From NCBI GenBank assembly GCA_963717945.1, contig CAVQXT010000003.1:682001-746000 (forward strand): a stretch of 64,000 nt of DNA, given 5' to 3'. The notes under the pieces are model-generated. The model did not search any database and had not been told where the DNA came from. It worked only from the letters and a program-made list of their open reading frames with translations. This DNA comes from FEN-299 sp963717945 (GTDB lineage: Bacteria; Acidobacteriota; Vicinamibacteria; Vicinamibacterales; Fen-181). Positions 45,966 to 54,206 of the stretch are shown here, in pieces. Numbering within the stretch: position 1 is the first letter of the stretch; every line of letters starts with the position of its first letter. The position numbers and the translations under genes are program-made.

Positions 45966-47297
45966 CTATCTCTTCACGTTCTTCTTCACGAACTCCCCGA
46001 CCACCTGATCCAGGTTCGGCGTGCCGATCTCCTGGAGCTGGTAGGTCACGCGGACGGTCGGCTTCTTGATCGTGACGATCCGGTTGAGGTCGATCGGCGT
46101 GCCGATCACGACCACGTCGCACGGCACCCGGTTGATCGTCGTCTCGAGATCCTTGACCTGCTCGTTCCCGTACCCCATCGCGGGCAGCAGCATCCCGATT
46201 CCCGGGTACTTCTTGTACGTCTCGGTGATCGACCGGACCGTGTAGGGCCGCGGGTCCACCAGCTCGCTCGCGCCGTACTTGTTCGCGGCCACCACGCCCG
46301 CGCCGATCTTCATCTCGCCGTGGGTCAGCGTCGGGCCGTCCTCGACCACCAGCGCCCGCTTGCCCGTGATCCGCTCGGGGTGCTCGACGAAGATGGGCGA
46401 CGCGGCGTCGATGACCGTCGCCTTCGTGTTCACCTTGCGGATGTTGGCCCGAAGCTGGTCCACCGCCTTCGGCTCGGCGCTGTCGATCTTGTTGATGATG
46501 ACGACGTCGGCCATCCGCAGGTTGGCTTCCGCGGGGTAGTAGCTCAGCTCGTTGCCGACGCGCAGCGGGTCGGCCACGACGATCGACAGGTCCGACTGGT
46601 AGAACGACATGTCGTTGTTGCCGCCGTCCCACAGGATGACGTCCGCCTCGGCCTGCGCCTGCTCGAGGATGGCGCCGTAGTCGACGCCGGCGTAGATGAT
46701 GATCCCCTCGACGATGTGCGGCTCGTACTCTTCCATCTCCTCGATGGTGCACTTGTGCTTCTTGAGGTCGGCGAGGCTGCCGTAGCGCTGCACCTTCTGC
46801 TTCTCGAGGTCGCCGTAGGGCATCGGGTGGCGAATGGCGGCGACCTTCAGGCCCTGCTTCTGCAACAGGTGCGCGACGCGGCGGCTGGTCTGGCTCTTGC
46901 CCGACCCGGTCCGCACGGCGCACACCGAGATGACCGGCTTGGTGCTCTTGATCATCGTCGGCTGCGCGCCGAGGAGCTTGAAGTGGGCGCCGCACGCGTT
47001 GACGAGCGAGCTGCGGCTCATGACGTAGTTGTAGGGGACGTCGCTGTAGGCGAACACCACCTCCTCGACGCCGTGCTTCCTGATGAGCGACTCGAGCTGC
47101 TTCTCGTCGAAGATCGGGATCCCCTTCGGGTAGAGATGGCCGGCCAGCGAGGCCGGGTACTTGCGGCCGTCGATGTTCGGGATCTGCGTGGCGGTGAACG
47201 CCACGACGTCGTAGTGCTCGTTGTCGCGGTAGACCGTGTTGAAGTTGTGGAAGTCGCGCCCCGCGGCGCCCATGATGATGGTCTTGGTCCGGTGCAT
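45966..47297 (-). CDS. Cyclic 2,3-diphosphoglycerate synthetase-like P-loop NTPase
   Basis: A 443-residue soluble protein. Residues 1-115 look like a Rossmann-type domain (IIMGAAGRDFHNF). A P-loop follows at GSGKS 131-135 (AVRTGSGKSQTSRR), then VILWDGGNNDMSFY and VIINKID, the switch-like and NKxD guanine-type boxes. Overall it matches the archaeal cyclic 2,3-diphosphoglycerate synthetase family. Bacteria outside a few groups do not make that solute, and bacterial homologues often sit near carbamate kinase and carbamoyltransferase genes, as here. It is the distal gene of the argF-arcC-pyrB-rocD cluster. Activity on a carboxyl- or carbamoyl-phosphate intermediate is possible but unproven. Confidence 0.8.
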   Translation of the reverse strand: MHRTKTIIMGAAGRDFHNFNTVYRDNEHYDVVAFTATQIPNIDGRKYPASLAGHLYPKGIPIFDEKQLESLIRKHGVEEVVFAYSDVPYNYVMSRSSLVNACGAHFKLLGAQPTMIKSTKPVISVCAVRTGSGKSQTSRRVAHLLQKQGLKVAAIRHPMPYGDLEKQKVQRYGSLADLKKHKCTIEEMEEYEPHIVEGIIIYAGVDYGAILEQAQAEADVILWDGGNNDMSFYQSDLSIVVADPLRVGNELSYYPAEANLRMADVVIINKIDSAEPKAVDQLRANIRKVNTKATVIDAASPIFVEHPERITGKRALVVEDGPTLTHGEMKIGAGVVAANKYGASELVDPRPYTVRSITETYKKYPGIGMLLPAMGYGNEQVKDLETTINRVPCDVVVIGTPIDLNRIVTIKKPTVRVTYQLQEIGTPNLDQVVGEFVKKNVKR

Positions 47298-47330
47298 GTA
47301 ATCCTCGCTGACTTTCGTGCGTTATCAACG

Positions 47331-47420
47331 GGACCAGGGGTCAGGGGTCGGGGGTCAGGGACGATCACGCAAGTCACGCGTGAATAGCCCTGATCCCTGA
47401 TCCCCGATCCCCGATCCCTA
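47331..47420. repeat. Heptad array with inverted arms
   Basis: GGGGTCA-type units on the left (47331-47361) and CTGATCC/CCGATCC units on the right (47387-47420), with ATCACGC...GCGTGA in the centre. It lies between rocD and the P-loop gene inside a likely operon. Confidence 0.85.
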
Positions 47421-48610
47421 TCCCCCGATCACCTTCGCGATCCTCTCCACCGCCCAGTCGATCTCGTCCTTCGTGATGACGAGCGGCGGGGCGAAGCGGA
47501 TGACGTGCTCGTGCGTCTCCTTGCAGAGGATCCCCTCGTCCTTGAGCTTCTCGCAGTACGGCCTGGCCGGCCCCGTCATCTCGACGCCGATCCACAGGCC
47601 GAGGCCGCGCACCTGCTTCACCTTCGCGCTCCCAATCGCGCGCAGCCGCTCCAGGAAGTAGGCCCCGAGCGTCGGCCGAGTTCTCGACCATCTTCTCGTC
47701 GACCAGCGCCCGCAGCGACGCGCGCGCGATGGCGCAGGCCAGGGGGTTGCCGCCGAACGTGCTGCCGTGGTCGCCCGGCTTGAACACGCCGAGAATCGCC
47801 TTCGACGCGAGCACGGCCGACACCGGGTAGAACCCGCCCGACAGCGCCTTGCCGATGATCACCAGGTCGGGCCGGATCCCCTCGTGCATGTAGGTGAACA
47901 GCTTGCCCGTGCGGCCGAGCCCCGACTGGATCTCGTCGGCCATGAACAGGACGTTGTTCCGGCGGCAGGCCTCCCAGGTCTCCCGGAGGAAGCCGGACGG
48001 CGGCACCACGATCCCGGCCTCGCCCTGGATCGGCTCGACCAGGAAGGCGCAGGTGTTCGGCGTGATGGCGTCGATGACCGCCCTGGCGTCGCCGTAGGGG
48101 ACGACCTTGAAGCCGGGCGTGAACGGCCCGAAGCCGTCCCGGTACTGGTCGTCGGTCGAGAAGCTGATGATGGTGATCGTCCGGCCGTGGAAGTTGTTCG
48201 CGCAGACGATGATCTCGGCCTTGCCGTCGGGAATGCCCTTGACCTTGTAGCCCCACTTGCGCGCGGCCTTCACCGCGGTCTCGACCGCCTCGGCGCCCGG
48301 AGTTCATGGGCAGCGCCGCGTCGAAGCCGGTCAGGTCGTGCAGTTCCTTGTAGAGCAGCGGCAGCTGGTCGTTCCGGAAAGCCCGCGAGGTCAGCGTGAC
48401 CTTGCGCGCCTGGTCCAGCATCGCCTTCAGGATCGCCGGGTGGCAGTGCCCCTGGTTCACCGCCGAATACGCGGCGAGGCAGTCGAGGTAGCGCTTGCCA
48501 TCCACGTCGTACACCCACGCGCCCTCGGCCCTCGCGATGACGACGTCGAGCGGGTGGTAGTTGTGGGCGCCGTACTCGTCCTCGAGCTCGATGTAGTCGG
48601 TTGTCTTCAT
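47418..48610 (-). CDS. rocD: Ornithine aminotransferase, two apparent frameshifts
   Basis: A class III PLP aminotransferase of about 396 residues that converts ornithine and 2-oxoglutarate to glutamate semialdehyde. It shows YLDCLAAYSAVNQGHCHP, NNFHGRTITIISFS, FLVEPIQGEAGI, FMADEIQSGLGRTG and the PLP lysine in VIIGKALSGGFYPVSA. Two +1 shifts interrupt it: near 48296-48302 (between MNSG and AEAVETAVKAA, an extra G in a G-run) and near 47673-47677 (between VENSA and TLGAYFL). Removing one base at each point restores a normal-length enzyme. An ArgD-type role cannot be excluded, but the long N-terminus and the motifs fit OAT better. Confidence 0.86.
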
Positions 48611-48627
48611 CACGGGCTCCTTCTCAC

Positions 48628-48709
48628 CGGCTTACGGCTTACGGCGCACGCCTTACGGCCGCAGCACGCGCGCCTCATCGCAAGCCGTACGCCGCAGGCC
48701 GTAGGCCGA
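48628..48709. repeat. Heptad array with inverted arms
   Basis: GGCTTAC/GCCTTAC units on the left (48628-48659) and AGCCGTA/GGCCGTA units on the right (48681-48709). It lies between pyrB and rocD. Confidence 0.85.
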
Positions 48710-48717
48710 ACAATGTT

Positions 48718-49626
48718 CTACTCGTCCCACAGCATCGTCAGCAACGCCATCCTCACGAACAACCCGTTGTTCGCCTGCCGGAAGTACAGGGCGCGCGGGT
48801 CGGCATCCACCGCCTTGTCGATCTCCACCGTTCGCGGCAGCGGGTGCAGGATGAGCGCATCGCGCTTCATCGTCTGCAGGACGGTGGCGTCGATGGTGTA
48901 TCCGCCGTGGCTGCCGCGGTCGGTCAGCCGCTCGGGGCGGATGCGCGTCTGGTAGACGATGTCCACCTCGGGCAGCACCTTGGAGGCGTCCGACTCGAGG
49001 GCGTACCAGACATCGTGTTCGTCGAGGTGCTCGAGGATGTCCGGCTTCATCTGCATCTCGGGCGGGCTGACGAAGTAGACCTTCACGCGCTCGAACTTGC
49101 TGAGCAGGTAGGCCAGCGAGCGCGCCGTCCGGCCGCGGTCGAGCTCGCCGATGAAGGCGATGCTCAGCCCCTCGATCGGCCGCTCCCGGTAGATCGTGTA
49201 GAGGTCGAGCAGCGCCTGCGTCGGGTGCTGGCCGCCGTTGCCGTCGCCGGCGTTGATGACCGGCACCTTCGAGACCTCGGCCGCCCGCTTCGCGCCGCCC
49301 GCCTGCGTGTGGCGGATGACGATGACGTCGGAGTAGCCGCCGAGGATCCGGATCGTGTCCTCGAGCTGCTCCCCCTCGACCTCGGAGGAGAAGTAGCCGG
49401 CCTGCTCGGTCGACAGCACGCGGCCGCCAAGCCGGTACATGGCCGCCTCGAAGGAGAACCGGGTCCGCGTCGACGGCTGGTAGAACAGCGACGCCATGAT
49501 CCGCTTCTGGTAGTCGAGCGTCCCGCCCCGCGCGGCCACCTTCTCCATCTGGCGCGTTCTCGCGAACAGCTCCATCAGGAGCGGCACGGTGAACTGCTGC
49601 GACTCCACGACGTGGGTGAGTTTCAT
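48718..49626 (-). CDS. pyrB: Aspartate carbamoyltransferase catalytic chain
   Basis: A 302-residue ATCase that joins carbamoyl phosphate and aspartate in pyrimidine synthesis. The carbamoyl-phosphate box is QPSTRTRFSFE; HPTQALLDLYT and GELDRGRTARSL are typical. The C-terminal aspartate box is ILHPLPRTVEID, which distinguishes it from ornithine carbamoyltransferases. No pyrI, pyrC or carAB is nearby; instead it sits between carbamate kinase and ornithine aminotransferase genes. Confidence 0.92.
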   Translation of the reverse strand: MKLTHVVESQQFTVPLLMELFARTRQMEKVAARGGTLDYQKRIMASLFYQPSTRTRFSFEAAMYRLGGRVLSTEQAGYFSSEVEGEQLEDTIRILGGYSDVIVIRHTQAGGAKRAAEVSKVPVINAGDGNGGQHPTQALLDLYTIYRERPIEGLSIAFIGELDRGRTARSLAYLLSKFERVKVYFVSPPEMQMKPDILEHLDEHDVWYALESDASKVLPEVDIVYQTRIRPERLTDRGSHGGYTIDATVLQTMKRDALILHPLPRTVEIDKAVDADPRALYFRQANNGLFVRMALLTMLWDE

Positions 49627-49629
49627 AGA

Positions 49630-49673
49630 ACGCCTTACGCCTTACGGCTTACGCCTCACGGCTTACGGCTCCG
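49630..49673 (+). repeat. Heptad array, GCCTTAC/GGCTTAC units
   Basis: Six 7-mers of the same unit family as 48628-48659, directly upstream of pyrB on its strand, followed at once by the paired-hairpin element at 49676. Confidence 0.85.
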
Positions 49674-49675
49674 CC

Positions 49676-49757
49676 GCGCAGGGCTGAAGCCCTGCGCTAT
49701 CCGCCGTCGATGTCCAGACCGTCAGTCAACAGATAGCGCAGGCCTTCAGGCCTGCGC
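49676..49757. repeat. Paired-hairpin element (GATAGCGCAGG type), copy 1
   Basis: Hairpin A is GCGCAGGGC-TGAA-GCCCTGCGC (49676-49697) and hairpin B is GCGCAGGCC-TTCA-GGCCTGCGC (49736-49757). The 38-bp spacer begins with TATCC and ends with AGATA. It follows the arcC stop by 12 bases. Confidence 0.85.
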
Positions 49758-49769
49758 CGTCGCCTTCCG

Positions 49770-50712
49770 TCACGCGTTCACGATGTGCGTCCCGGCTTCG
49801 CCGTGAGCCGCCGCGCGGAGGTGGTCGTACGACGTGATGACGACCTCCCGCCCGCCGCGGTCGAGGAAGCGCAGGGCCGACTCGATCTTCGGTCCCATGT
49901 TGCCCGGCGGGAACTGCCCGGCGGCATAATGCCCCGCCATCTCCGAGGCCGTGACGCGCCCGAGCGGCCGCTGTGTCGGCTTGCGGTAGTCCACGTACAC
50001 GCGGTCGGCGTCGGTCGAGATGATGAAGCAGTCCACGCCGAGACGGCTGGCCAGCAGCGCCGACACCCGGTCCTTGTCGATGACCGCTTCGACCCCCTTG
50101 AGGCCGGTCGGGGTGCGCACGACGGGGATGCCGCCGCCCCCGGCCGCGATGACGAGCACCCCCTGGGCGAGCAGCATCCCGAATCACCTGCTCCTCCACG
50201 ACCTCGCGCGGCTCGGGCGACGGCACGACGCGGCGGTAGCCGCGCGCCGCGTCCTCGACCACCTGCCAGCCGAGCGCGCGCGCCCGCTCCTCGGCGTCGG
50301 CGCGCGAGTAGAACGGCCCGATCGGCTTGGTGGGGTGGCGCATCGCCGGGTCGTCGCCGTCGACGACCACCTGCGTCAGGACCGTGGCCACCGGCACCGG
50401 CAGGCCGGCCGAGGCCAGCTCGTTGTGCAGCGACTGCTGCAGCAGGTACCCGATCTCCCCCTGCGTCGTCGCGTCGCAGACGTCGAGCGACTGGCCGTAC
50501 ACCTGGTCCGAGGCGCGCTCGGACCGGAGCAGCGCCGCCCCCACCTGGGGCCCGTTCCCGTGCGTCACCACCAGGCTGAACCCGTCCTGGATCAGGCCGA
50601 CGATGGCGTGGGCCGTGCGCCGGGTGTTGGCGAGCTGCTCCTCGATGGTGCCCTTCTCGCCGGCCCGGATGAGCGAATTGCCGCCGATCGCGACGAGTGC
50701 GCTGCGCGGCAT
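49770..50712 (-). CDS. arcC: Carbamate kinase, apparent frameshift
   Basis: About 313 residues of the amino-acid-kinase fold. The enzyme interconverts carbamoyl phosphate plus ADP with carbamate plus ATP. Motifs are ALVAIGGNSLI, VVTHGNGPQVG, VLVIAAGGGGIPV, DKDRVSALLA, STDADRVYVDY and the C-terminal FPPGNMGPKIESALRF. The frame changes +1 near 50175-50179, between EEQVIRD and LLAQGVLVIAAGG; one inserted base restores it. It starts three bases after the argF stop, so it is translated with argF. Confidence 0.9.
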
Positions 50713-50715
50713 CGG

Positions 50716-51630
50716 CTAGGCCATCAGGTCGAGCATGATCGCCTTCTGGGCGTGCAGCCGGTTCTCGGCTTCCTGGAACACGACCGAGTGCGGCGAGTCG
50801 ATGACGCCGGCGGTGACCTCCTCGCCGCGGTGGGCGGGCAGGCAGTGCATGAAGGAGTAGTCCGGCTTCGCGTGGGCGACCATCGCCTCGTTGACCTGGT
50901 AGGGGAGGAAGATCTTCCTGCGCGCCGCCGCCTCGGCCTCCTGGCCCATGCTCGCCCAGACATCGGTGTAGATGACGTCCGCGCCGCGCACGCCCTCGAC
51001 CGGATCGCTTGTGACCACGCAGCTGCCGCCCGTCCTGGCGGCTTGTGCCGTGGCCCACGCCAGGGCGTCCGCCTTTGGCTCGTACCCGGCGGGTGTCACG
51101 ATCGAGACGTGCGCGCCGAGCAGGGCTCCGGCGAACATCAGCGAGTGGGCGACGTTGTTGCCGTCGCCGACAAACGCGAGCTTGATCCCCTCGGTCCGTC
51201 CCTTCACCTCGCGGACGGTCAGGAAGTCGGCCATCGCCTGGCAGGGATGGCTGTAGTCGGTCAGGCCGTTGATGACGGGGACCGAGGCTTCGCGGGCCAT
51301 CTCCTCGACGACCTGGTGGGCAAAGGTGCGGATCATGATTCCCTGCACCATCCGCTCCAGGTTCTTGGCGACGTCGTGGATCGACTCGCGCTTGCCGAGG
51401 TTGATCTCGGCCGGCGACAGGTAAACCGAGAACCCGCCGAGCTGCTGGATCCCCACGTCGAACGACACGCGGGTGCGCAGCGAGGGCTTCTCGAAGATGA
51501 GGGCCAGCGTCTTGCCCTTGAGCGCGGTGGAATACGCCTCCGGCCGCTGCTTGATGTCGGCGGCCAGGTCGAGCAGGTGCCGGACCTGTTCCGGGGTGAA
51601 GTCGCGCAGCGAGAGAAAGTCGTCGGCCAT
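50716..51630 (-). CDS. argF: Ornithine carbamoyltransferase
   Basis: A 304-residue OTCase that forms citrulline from ornithine and carbamoyl phosphate, or runs in reverse in catabolism. It shows the carbamoyl-phosphate box KPSLRTRVSF, HPCQAMADFLT, the ornithine box DVWASMGQE, and HCLPAHRGEEV. The ATG at 51630 follows GGAG at good spacing; a TTG six bases upstream is also in frame. It is first in the cluster behind a strong promoter. Confidence 0.94.
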   Translation of the reverse strand: MADDFLSLRDFTPEQVRHLLDLAADIKQRPEAYSTALKGKTLALIFEKPSLRTRVSFDVGIQQLGGFSVYLSPAEINLGKRESIHDVAKNLERMVQGIMIRTFAHQVVEEMAREASVPVINGLTDYSHPCQAMADFLTVREVKGRTEGIKLAFVGDGNNVAHSLMFAGALLGAHVSIVTPAGYEPKADALAWATAQAARTGGSCVVTSDPVEGVRGADVIYTDVWASMGQEAEAAARRKIFLPYQVNEAMVAHAKPDYSFMHCLPAHRGEEVTAGVIDSPHSVVFQEAENRLHAQKAIMLDLMA

Positions 51631-51705
51631 CGTCAATGCTCCATGTGGTGGTCAATGCCGCGGGCGGGGCGTCCGGCCGCTCCAGCGATCATCGTGCAGA
51701 GGGCG

Positions 51706-51735
51706 ATTACACTCCAGCAGGCGACGGGAGGTCAA
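51706..51735 (-). promoter_or_regulatory. Sigma70-type promoter of the argF cluster
   Basis: Read on the minus strand: TTGACC (51735-51730), an 18-bp spacer and TGTAAT (51711-51706). The expected start near 51699 leaves a leader of about 69 nt before the argF ATG. No ARG-box palindrome is obvious. Confidence 0.6.
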
Positions 51736-51824
51736 GCAAACGGAAGGTTATGCAGGGGGGGAGAGAACTATGCAGTCACCGGGTTACGCCTCGCGGTAGT
51801 GTCACCCCGACGGCGACTCGGGGC

Positions 51825-51887
51825 GCACGGCTGAAGCCGTGCGGTATCTGGTATTTCTCTAGATAGCGCAGGGCTTTAGCCCTGCGC
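51825..51887. repeat. Paired-hairpin element (GATAGCGCAGG type), copy 2
   Basis: Hairpin A is GCACGGC-TGAA-GCCGTGC (51825-51842) and hairpin B is GCGCAGGGC-TTTA-GCCCTGCGC (51866-51887). Hairpin B and its flank GATAGCGCAGGGCTT match copy 1. It lies 18 bases beyond the pcnB stop. Confidence 0.85.
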
Positions 51888-51904
51888 CATTTGGCAGCGC
51901 GAGT

Positions 51905-53188
51905 CTACTGCCGTTCCGGCGGCCCCGGGCGGCGGCGACGACGGCGGCGACGGCGGGCGGGAACGCGAGGGGGCGGCTCGGGCAGCGAGCCGCTCTGGGC
52001 GAGCTCGCTCATCAGCGAGCGCCAGCGGACCACCGAGTCGGGGTCCTCGCCGTGAATCTCGAGCCACGCCAGCGCGTCGGCGAACGCGCCGCGCGCGAGC
52101 AGGGCCCGCGCCGACCGCGCGGAGAGATTGGCATCGCGCAGCCGCCGCTGCAGGGCGAGCAGCTGCGCCAGCCGCTCGACGTCGCGGCGCGCCACCGGCA
52201 GCGCGCCGAGCCACGACGTGCCGTTCTCGGCCGACGGGTGGCCGTCGGCGGGCGAGAACCCAAGCGGCACCAGCAGACTGCCGAGCAGTACCGGGTTCGA
52301 GAAGCCGTCCGGCGCCGACGCGAAGCGCCGGCGATACGCGTCGAGCCGCTCCAGCGACTGCCGCAGCGCATCGTCCTCGGCTTCGTGCTGCAGTTCCGGC
52401 GTGATCGCTTCGAGCAGGCCCAGGCGTGCCGCCGAGCGGAAGACCGACACGCTCGCGCCGGTGCGCAGGATCTTGTAGTACTCCTCGATCAGGCGGGCGG
52501 GGGAGCTGCGGGCGATCGCTCCCCGGTTGCGCCGGATCGCCTCGATGACGGGCGGGTCGATGGTGAAGCCGAGCCGCTCGGCGAACGCCACGGCGCGAAG
52601 CATGCGCACCGGGTCTTCGAGGAATCGCTCGTCGGGATCGCCGATCGCGCGAATGACTCGATCGCGGAGATCGCGCAAGCCGCCGACGTAGTCGATAATG
52701 GAGAAGGTCGCGATGTCGTAGAAGAGCGCGTTGACGGTGAAGTCGCGGCGGAACGCGTCCTCCTCCGGCGTGCCGAACGTGTTGTCGCGGCGGATCAGCA
52801 AGTCGCGCGCCGCGCTCTCGCGCGCGGTCTCAACCCGGCTCTCCTCGTGCGGCTGCGGATCCTCGGGCGCGTCGGAGGGCGGAAAGAGGCGACGGAAGGT
52901 GGCGACCTCGATGATCTTCTGGCCGAACTTCACGTGCACGAGGCGAAAGCGCCGGCCGATCACCCAGCAGTTCCGGAAGAGCCGCTTGACCTGGTACGGA
53001 TGCGCGGAGGTGCCGATGTCAAAATCCTTCGGCCGTCGTCCGAGCAGCAGATCGCGAACGCCGCCGCCCACGAGGTACGCGATGAATCCGGCCTCCTTGA
53101 GACGGTACAGAACTTTCAGCGCGTCGGAATCGACATCGCGGCGCGACAGCGCGTGCTCGGACCGCGGGATGACGGTCGGCTCCACCAT
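51905..53188 (-). CDS. pcnB: Poly(A) polymerase / tRNA nucleotidyltransferase family protein
   Basis: A 427-residue class II nucleotidyltransferase. Motifs are YLVGGGVRDLLLG, the catalytic DFDIGTSA (two Asp), VHVKFGQKIIEVATFR, the RRDFTVNALFYD box and EDPVRMLRAVAFAERLGF. HVKFG...IIEVATFR and the very basic C-terminal tail (ten or more consecutive Arg-rich residues) favour PcnB, which polyadenylates RNA for decay, over the CCA-adding enzyme. The two activities are hard to separate by sequence. It is divergent from the exported protein at 53208, only 19 bases away. Confidence 0.85.
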   Translation of the reverse strand: MVEPTVIPRSEHALSRRDVDSDALKVLYRLKEAGFIAYLVGGGVRDLLLGRRPKDFDIGTSAHPYQVKRLFRNCWVIGRRFRLVHVKFGQKIIEVATFRRLFPPSDAPEDPQPHEESRVETARESAARDLLIRRDNTFGTPEEDAFRRDFTVNALFYDIATFSIIDYVGGLRDLRDRVIRAIGDPDERFLEDPVRMLRAVAFAERLGFTIDPPVIEAIRRNRGAIARSSPARLIEEYYKILRTGASVSVFRSAARLGLLEAITPELQHEAEDDALRQSLERLDAYRRRFASAPDGFSNPVLLGSLLVPLGFSPADGHPSAENGTSWLGALPVARRDVERLAQLLALQRRLRDANLSARSARALLARGAFADALAWLEIHGEDPDSVVRWRSLMSELAQSGSLPEPPPRVPARRRRRRRRRPGPPERQ

Positions 53189-53207
53189 GGCGAGAGGATT
53201 ATATCAA

Positions 53208-54059
53208 ATGCCGGGCTGTCAACACACACAAGTCCATGCTCTGCAAAGGGTTAGCGTGTGCGTCTCGGTGGCGGCCCTCCTGGGGGTCCTGGGAGCGTCC
53301 GCGGCGGGCGCGCAACAGGCGCTCGATCCGGCCCGCCAGCTCTACAACCAGGGCCGCTACGAGCAGGCCATCGAGACGGCCGCGCGTCTGCGCGCGACGC
53401 CCTCGGCGGATGCCGCCAACCTCCTGGTCGCACGGTCCTACCTGGAGCTGTTCAGGAAGACGACCGACCACGCGGCCCTGGTGTCGGCCCGCCAGGCTCT
53501 TGGCGATATCCAGCCGGCTCGCCTGACTCCCAAAGACCGTACCGACTACCTGATCGGCCTCGGCGAGGCGCTTTACCTGGACGACGGGTTCGGGCCGGCG
53601 GCGGAACTGTTCGCGAGCGTCCTCGACCGGGGGGAGGACCTGGGGCCCGTGACGTTCGACCGGGTCTTCGACTGGTGGGCGACCTCGCTCGACCGCCAGG
53701 CGCAATCTGGCGCCGCCGGCAACCGGGAGCAGCTCTACCAGGACGTTCGTGACCGGGCGATTGCGAGTTTAGGTCGAATGCCTGTGTCTTCGGCGGCCGC
53801 CTACTGGCTTGCGGCTTCCTACAGATATTTAGGGGATTTGACCCACGCGTGGGATGCTGCCGTCGCCGCCTGGGTCAGGGCCCCCCTGGCGGGAGACCAA
53901 GGCCGCGCCCTGCGCGCGGACGTCAACCAACTGGTGCTGCAGGCCATCCTCCCGGAGCGCGCCCGGCTGATGGCGTCGACCGACGCCGACCGGGAACGGG
54001 TGACCGCCGTCCTGCAGGCTTCGTGGGAATCGGTCAAAAAGGACTGGCCGAACAAGTAG
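53208..54059 (+). CDS. Exported helical-repeat (TPR-like) protein
   Basis: A 283-residue protein with an N-terminal hydrophobic signal (VSVAALLGVLGASAAGA) and TPR-like helices beginning ARQLYNQGRYEQAIETAARL and continuing to a C-terminal helix WESVKKDW. No enzyme motif is seen. The ATG at 53208 lies 20 bases from the divergent pcnB start in an A/T-rich stretch (ATTATATCAA) that could serve as a -10 for one or both genes. The likely role is protein-protein interaction in the periplasm; no specific function can be given. Confidence 0.7.
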   Translation: MPGCQHTQVHALQRVSVCVSVAALLGVLGASAAGAQQALDPARQLYNQGRYEQAIETAARLRATPSADAANLLVARSYLELFRKTTDHAALVSARQALGDIQPARLTPKDRTDYLIGLGEALYLDDGFGPAAELFASVLDRGEDLGPVTFDRVFDWWATSLDRQAQSGAAGNREQLYQDVRDRAIASLGRMPVSSAAAYWLAASYRYLGDLTHAWDAAVAAWVRAPLAGDQGRALRADVNQLVLQAILPERARLMASTDADRERVTAVLQASWESVKKDWPNK

Positions 54060-54091
54060 ACGCCGCCCTCGTGCCTCGGGCGGCCGGCGAC

Positions 54092-54206
54092 GGCTTAGGG
54101 CTCAGGACTCAACAGGCCCACGGCCCACGGCCCCGAGACCCTGAGCCCTGAGCCTTGAGCCGTGAGCCTCTTGGCTTGAGCCTTGAGCCCTCGGCCTTGA
54201 GCCCTA
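54092..54206. repeat. Heptad array, CCTTGAG/CCCTGAG units
   Basis: GGCTCAGGACTCA-type units at the left (54092-54110) and about nine [CT]CTTGAGC units at the right (54139-54205) touch the polA stop codon. It separates convergent genes. Confidence 0.85.

Noticed and set aside
48718..49626. Annotating the carbamoyltransferase as a YgeW-type knotted enzyme
   Set aside because: The HPLPR aspartate box and STRTR/HPTQ motifs fit a normal aspartate carbamoyltransferase.
51640..51904. A tRNA or small RNA gene between argF and pcnB
   Set aside because: No cloverleaf, no GTTCGA-type loop; the region is explained by a promoter and a paired-hairpin repeat.
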